DNA of 64,000 nucleotides from Kutzneria sp044547355 (GTDB lineage Bacteria > Actinomycetota > Actinomycetes > Mycobacteriales > Pseudonocardiaceae). The stretch is from NCBI RefSeq assembly GCF_044547355.1, contig NZ_JBIUAG010000006.1:248001-312000 (forward strand). The letters run 5' to 3'. Shown here in pieces: positions 60,993 through 64,000 of the stretch. How positions within the stretch are numbered: position 1 is the first letter of the stretch; every line of letters begins with the position of its first letter. The notes below the pieces were generated by a model, which saw nothing but the letters and a program-made list of their open reading frames with translations, made no database searches and was not told where the DNA came from. The position numbers and the translations under genes are program-made.

Positions 60993-61787
60993 TCAGCGCT
61001 CTCGTCGCCCGGTGTCGACGAGGAAGTCGTCGAACAGGTTGGGCAGGTAGGCCAGCAGCAGCCCCAGCGCGGAGAAGGCGCCGCCGACGGGGTTGAGCCG
61101 GGACAGCGCCCACGCGAAGGCGCAGCCGCGGTAGGCCGGCACGGGCGTGGAGACGTCGGTGAACCAGGTCAGGAACGGCACGCGCAGCTCGCGGATGCGC
61201 GGATTGACCACCGGGCCGGCCAAGGCCAGCAGCGCGGTCGGCTCGTTGCGCATGGCCCAGCGGTACACCTGGGAGAACTGGTAGAACCGCCACTCGGCGG
61301 CGGAGGGGGCGACGCCGAGCGTGCGGGCCAGGGCCACGCCGTGCTCGGTGGCGGCCTGCTCGGCCCGGCTCCACGCCGCGTCGTGCACGCTGCGCCGGTC
61401 CAGCTCGCCGTCGCCGAGGCGGCGTAAGTAGCTGGCCCATTCGGCCGACCCGGGATTGCCGTAGGTGTCCTCGGACAGGCCGAGCGCGATGGCCGTGCCG
61501 CGCTCCAGACCCTCCAGAATGGACGCGTCCACAATGGACATCCAACTGCCCGGGCGGGCCAGCTCGCCGTCCCGGAAGAATTCGAGCACACCTTCGATAT
61601 TGCGCCACCGAGCTGGGTCAACGCCCAGTCGCACGACCCAGTCGGCCTGCACGTCGCGCAGAAAGTCCAGCCGGTCGGCCACATGCATGTGGTCCAGCTC
61701 GGCGAGGGTGAGGCCGAGCGGGCGCGCCGGGGCTCTGCGGACGCGCGGGACCGCTCCCGGCGCGACCGGCGCGCAGGTGTCGGTCAT
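60993..61787 (-). CDS. Hypothetical protein
   Basis: 264 aa starting MTDTCAPVAPGAVPRVRRAP. I do not recognise a family. The protein is mostly helical, with Trp-rich central sequence (AEWRFYQFSQVYRWAMRNEP) and a hydrophobic segment near the C-terminus (GGAFSALGLLLAYLPNLF) that could be a membrane anchor or buried helix. Gap of 69 bp to the monooxygenase in the same direction, so the two may be co-transcribed. A longer start adding 15 residues exists. Confidence 0.6.
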   Translation of the reverse strand: MTDTCAPVAPGAVPRVRRAPARPLGLTLAELDHMHVADRLDFLRDVQADWVVRLGVDPARWRNIEGVLEFFRDGELARPGSWMSIVDASILEGLERGTAIALGLSEDTYGNPGSAEWASYLRRLGDGELDRRSVHDAAWSRAEQAATEHGVALARTLGVAPSAAEWRFYQFSQVYRWAMRNEPTALLALAGPVVNPRIRELRVPFLTWFTDVSTPVPAYRGCAFAWALSRLNPVGGAFSALGLLLAYLPNLFDDFLVDTGRRER

Positions 61788-62163
61788 CACACTACGGGCG
61801 TACACCAGAACGACTCCCCGATCGCAAGACAAGACAGCGCCCGAAAATCGTATCCGCCCCGAATGGGTGCTCTTGTCGTCACATCGGGCGAACCACTGCC
61901 GCCGACCAGCCGATCTTGGTGAACACCCAGCTCACCGAGACTGTCTAGTGTGGCCGGTCACGCCGAAACTTAAGAAACTGTTGACCCAACCGGGGAAGAG
62001 GACCACACACGGTGCGTGTTCGGTCACCGGCCGGCACCGATCCGCTCACGGTTCGGTCACCCGGTATTGACTCCACAGTGGACACAGGTGCCGGCGTCGG
62101 ACGTCAGCCAGGCTGCCAACCGGGCTAAGCCAAGGGCATTCGGTGTTTATTGTCAACGAACTC
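61788..62163. other. 376-bp gap without a recognisable gene
   Basis: It holds AT-rich stretches unusual for this window (CTTAAGAAACTGTTGACC around 61970-61987 and TATTGACTCCACAGTGG near 62065), which include TTGAC -35-like words. No frame shows codon bias. It probably carries the promoter of the unknown gene on the left. Confidence 0.4.
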
Positions 62164-62532
62164 TCAGCGCTGGAACCGATAGACCGCCGCGCCCCGGGTG
62201 TTCTCGGCGCGGCGGGCGTACCGGTGCAGGAAGGCGTCGATCGACGCGCGGGTGCGGGTGAGCGCGGCGGCGGACTCGGCCAGCACCGTGGCCCCGTTGG
62301 CGGTCAGGTGGTACATCCGCCGGGCCGGCCCCGGGGTGGCGGTGGTCCAGCTGGAACAGACCAGCCCGGCCCGCTCCAGGTTGCGCAGCGCCCGGTAGAT
62401 GCCACTGGCGTCGTTGTCCACGCCGCACAACAGGCGCAGCCGCTCGATGAGCTCGTAGCCGTGGTCCGGCCGCTCGTCGAGCAACAGCAGCAGGCATGGC
62501 TGGACGAAGTTGCGCGGTTCCCCCTCGCGCAT
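62164..62532 (-). CDS. PadR-family regulator
   Basis: A 122-aa winged-helix protein: PCLLLLLDERPDHGYELIER, then SGIYRALRNLERAGLVCSSW, TPGPARRMYHLTANG. It has the short C-terminal helix of the PadR-s2 type. ATG at 62532 gives a normal length; no strong SD is seen. No obvious target is adjacent. Confidence 0.88.
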   Translation of the reverse strand: MREGEPRNFVQPCLLLLLDERPDHGYELIERLRLLCGVDNDASGIYRALRNLERAGLVCSSWTTATPGPARRMYHLTANGATVLAESAAALTRTRASIDAFLHRYARRAENTRGAAVYRFQR

Positions 62533-62793
62533 CAGGCGACCCGGTCCACTGAATTCATGCCGTCCTCCACGTCGAATTCTCGGCCGTGACCCCGACCAAG
62601 GATAAAACCGAAAGACTGCCCCGCACAGGGAGACCGCAGCGTCCAATCGGGTACCGCCGGAGCCCCGTTCACCGGCATAATCGGGTAGGCAGCCGCCGAA
62701 AGGTAGAGTGTGCTCTGGTCCGACCGGAACAACCGCTACCCATTTGGCCTGATAACCTGCGGGAGCCCGGCGCGGCACAGGTACGGTTCAACG
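62533..62793. other. 261-bp divergent gap
   Basis: No gene. It must contain the promoters for the PadR and GAF-ANTAR genes. AT-rich segments (GAATTCATGCCG; GGATAAAACCGAAAGACTG) stand out. No clear palindrome was found. Confidence 0.35.
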
Positions 62794-63528
62794 ATGACCG
62801 CGATCTCCCCGGCGCGGCTGGCGGAAACGTTCGCCCGCATCGCCGATACCCTCGTCGACAACTTCGACCATGCCGAGTTCGCGCGATTCCTGGCCGCCCG
62901 AGCACGGGAAACGTTGCTCGTTCCCGCCGTCGGCGCGGTTCTCGTCGATCATCGGGGCCAGGCCCACATCGGGCACTCCGGACCCGATCGGCTCGCCGCC
63001 TCGCCATTGTGGCCGCTGCTGCGCGGCGACGGGCCGAGCATGGAGTGCCACCGCACCGGCACCGCGATCGTGGTGCCCGACACCGAGCAGCGAAACAACC
63101 GGTGGAACCGTTTCCTTGCAGAAGCACGTGCATCTGGCTTCGGCTCGCTGGCCGCCGTGCCGTTACGGGTCCGAGAAACCACGATCGGGGCCTTGACAGT
63201 GCTGCGGGCCGAGCGCGGAACGCTGTCGGATCAGGACAACCGAATCGTCGAGGCGATGGCCCTGGCCGCCGCCGCTGGCGTGCGAAGACTTGACGACCTG
63301 ACCCAGGCGCAAACGCTGGCCGCGCAGCTGCAGACCGCGTTCAGCAGCCGAATAGTGATCGAACAAGCCAAAGGCGTGCTGGCCGAACGGCACGGCAGCT
63401 CGGTGGACGGCGCATTCGGCGCACTTCGCGAGTACGCCAGGCGGCGCAACCTCCGGCTGGCCGACCTCGCGAACGCGGTGGTCACCGGATCGGAGCAGGT
63501 GCCGCCGCTGCCGCCGGCAACGAAGTGA
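62794..63528 (+). CDS. GAF-ANTAR transcription antitermination protein
   Basis: A 244-aa signalling protein. The N-terminal ~170 residues form a GAF sensor domain (LLVPAVGAVLVDHRG, AAVPLRVRETTIGALTVLRA). The last ~60 are an ANTAR RNA-binding domain (SRIVIEQAKGVLAERHGSSV, then AFGALREYARRRNLRLADLA), which binds paired hairpins in nascent RNA to suppress termination. Typical of actinomycetes. ATG at 62794 is selected because the GAF similarity begins there; an upstream extension is low-complexity. Confidence 0.92.
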   Translation: MTAISPARLAETFARIADTLVDNFDHAEFARFLAARARETLLVPAVGAVLVDHRGQAHIGHSGPDRLAASPLWPLLRGDGPSMECHRTGTAIVVPDTEQRNNRWNRFLAEARASGFGSLAAVPLRVRETTIGALTVLRAERGTLSDQDNRIVEAMALAAAAGVRRLDDLTQAQTLAAQLQTAFSSRIVIEQAKGVLAERHGSSVDGAFGALREYARRRNLRLADLANAVVTGSEQVPPLPPATK

Positions 63529-63687
63529 TCTTCGTCCTGATGGGTTGCGGCACTAATTTTCCGGGTGCAAAGTTGACCCTGAATGGCCGAATTCACCGTG
63601 CATTGTCGCCGGCACTCGCCCATCGCACCGCTCCGGACCCTGGCGGATCACACCACTTGTCGTGAGAAGTACCAGGGGAGGTGCGCC

Positions 63688-64000
63688 TTGTCCGGGTGGG
63701 TGTCCGTCTCGGCCCGGCGGTCCGCGTACACCGGTGAGCCGTTGAGTCGGGCCAGCACCGCGGTCGGTGACCTGGCGGGCCACGGGCTCGACTTCTGCTC
63801 CGCGGGGCAGCGGCGGTTCCGGGCCCTGCTGGCCCTGTTGGCCTGCAACACCGACACCGGCGGCGAGAACCAGTTGACGCGCTGGCAACTCGACTGGTCG
63901 GTGGCCGGGCGCATCACCTACTCCCCCGAGCAGCACGCGCTGGTGGTGCTCACGCCCATTCCGCACCTGCTCGCCTCGGCCGCCCTGGTGCATCCGGACC
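63688..64000 (+). CDS. Unknown protein, 5' part only (cut by window edge)
   Basis: A TTG start with a strong SD (GGGGAGG, six-base spacer) opens a frame with strong GC3 bias that runs off the window: MSGWVSVSARRSAYTGEPLS, then TAVGDLAGHGLDFCSAGQRR and further helical sequence for 104 codons. No family recognised. The longer opposite-strand frames here look like shadows. The gene is partial at its 3' end. Confidence 0.6.
   Translation, partial: MSGWVSVSARRSAYTGEPLSRASTAVGDLAGHGLDFCSAGQRRFRALLALLACNTDTGGENQLTRWQLDWSVAGRITYSPEQHALVVLTPIPHLLASAALVHPD

Noticed and set aside
63553..63993. Minus-strand frame at the right edge
   Set aside because: Low-complexity Gly/Gln/Pro product; the opposite strand has a good SD, TTG start and codon bias.

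Overview
The window is high-GC actinobacterial DNA. Codon third positions are mostly G or C, GTG and TTG starts are common, and many neighbouring genes overlap by 4-8 bp. Gene content points to Pseudonocardiales, probably Pseudonocardiaceae: an iniBAC-like dynamin locus, an EspG-like protein, an orphan DUF742 (conservon-type) protein, a DtxR/IdeR iron box, an AfsR-like regulator and a GAF-ANTAR protein. The family placement is inference. I see no rRNA, tRNA, CRISPR array, integrase or transposase.

1-12 kb: a soluble Ser/Thr kinase, a DUF5107-TPR protein and a helical protein of unknown function come first. Next is a divergent stress-type locus. One arm (minus) encodes a tail-anchored Hsp70-like ATPase coupled to a LAL-type LuxR regulator. 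The other arm (plus) encodes an IniB-like repeat protein and two dynamin-like proteins resembling IniA and IniC; the IniC-like one lacks the middle of its GTPase domain. A 156-bp imperfect inverted repeat closes the minus arm.

12-27 kb: TetR/P450; a DODA-type dioxygenase behind a nested palindrome; a GH3 glycosidase; an orphan DUF742 protein; a Tat-exported PHP-domain protein with a natural eight-histidine run; an MFS/MarR pair; a BlaI/M56 pair; a coupled ABC transporter-XRE operon; an iron-regulated siderophore-interacting protein; an EspG-like protein; and a PAP2-like membrane protein. Two copies of a MITE-like repeat follow.

27.5-36.7 kb: a phenylacetate catabolic cluster. paaZABCDE run on the minus strand, paaG is divergent, then come paaH, a thiolase and a TetR regulator. 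Two matching 14-bp operators lie in front of paaZ/paaG and in front of thiolase/TetR. A phenylacetate-CoA ligase is not present in the window.

36.8-46.7 kb: a secreted AA10 LPMO ends in a strong hairpin. Then comes a defence island in two divergent arms: a GHKL (MORC/MutL-like) ATPase, a PD-(D/E)XK DUF4420 protein and a Z1 helicase-like protein on the minus strand; a C5-cytosine methyltransferase flanked by two paralogous GIY-YIG nucleases, plus a Vsr endonuclease, on the plus strand. Its base usage is visibly less GC-extreme than the flanks.

46.7-53.5 kb: an FAD oxidoreductase, a PLP decarboxylase and a glutamine-synthetase-like ligase lie divergent from a homoprotocatechuate dioxygenase (HpaD) and an FAH-family enzyme (HpaG), with a MarR gene nearby. 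This may be an aromatic-amine catabolic unit (inference).

53.5-64 kb: an AAA ATPase; a glycosyltransferase and a TetR gene sharing a 32-bp palindrome; a long cruciform-like repeat; an AfsR-like STAND regulator; an FAD monooxygenase; an unknown protein; PadR; GAF-ANTAR; and the start of an unknown gene cut by the window edge.
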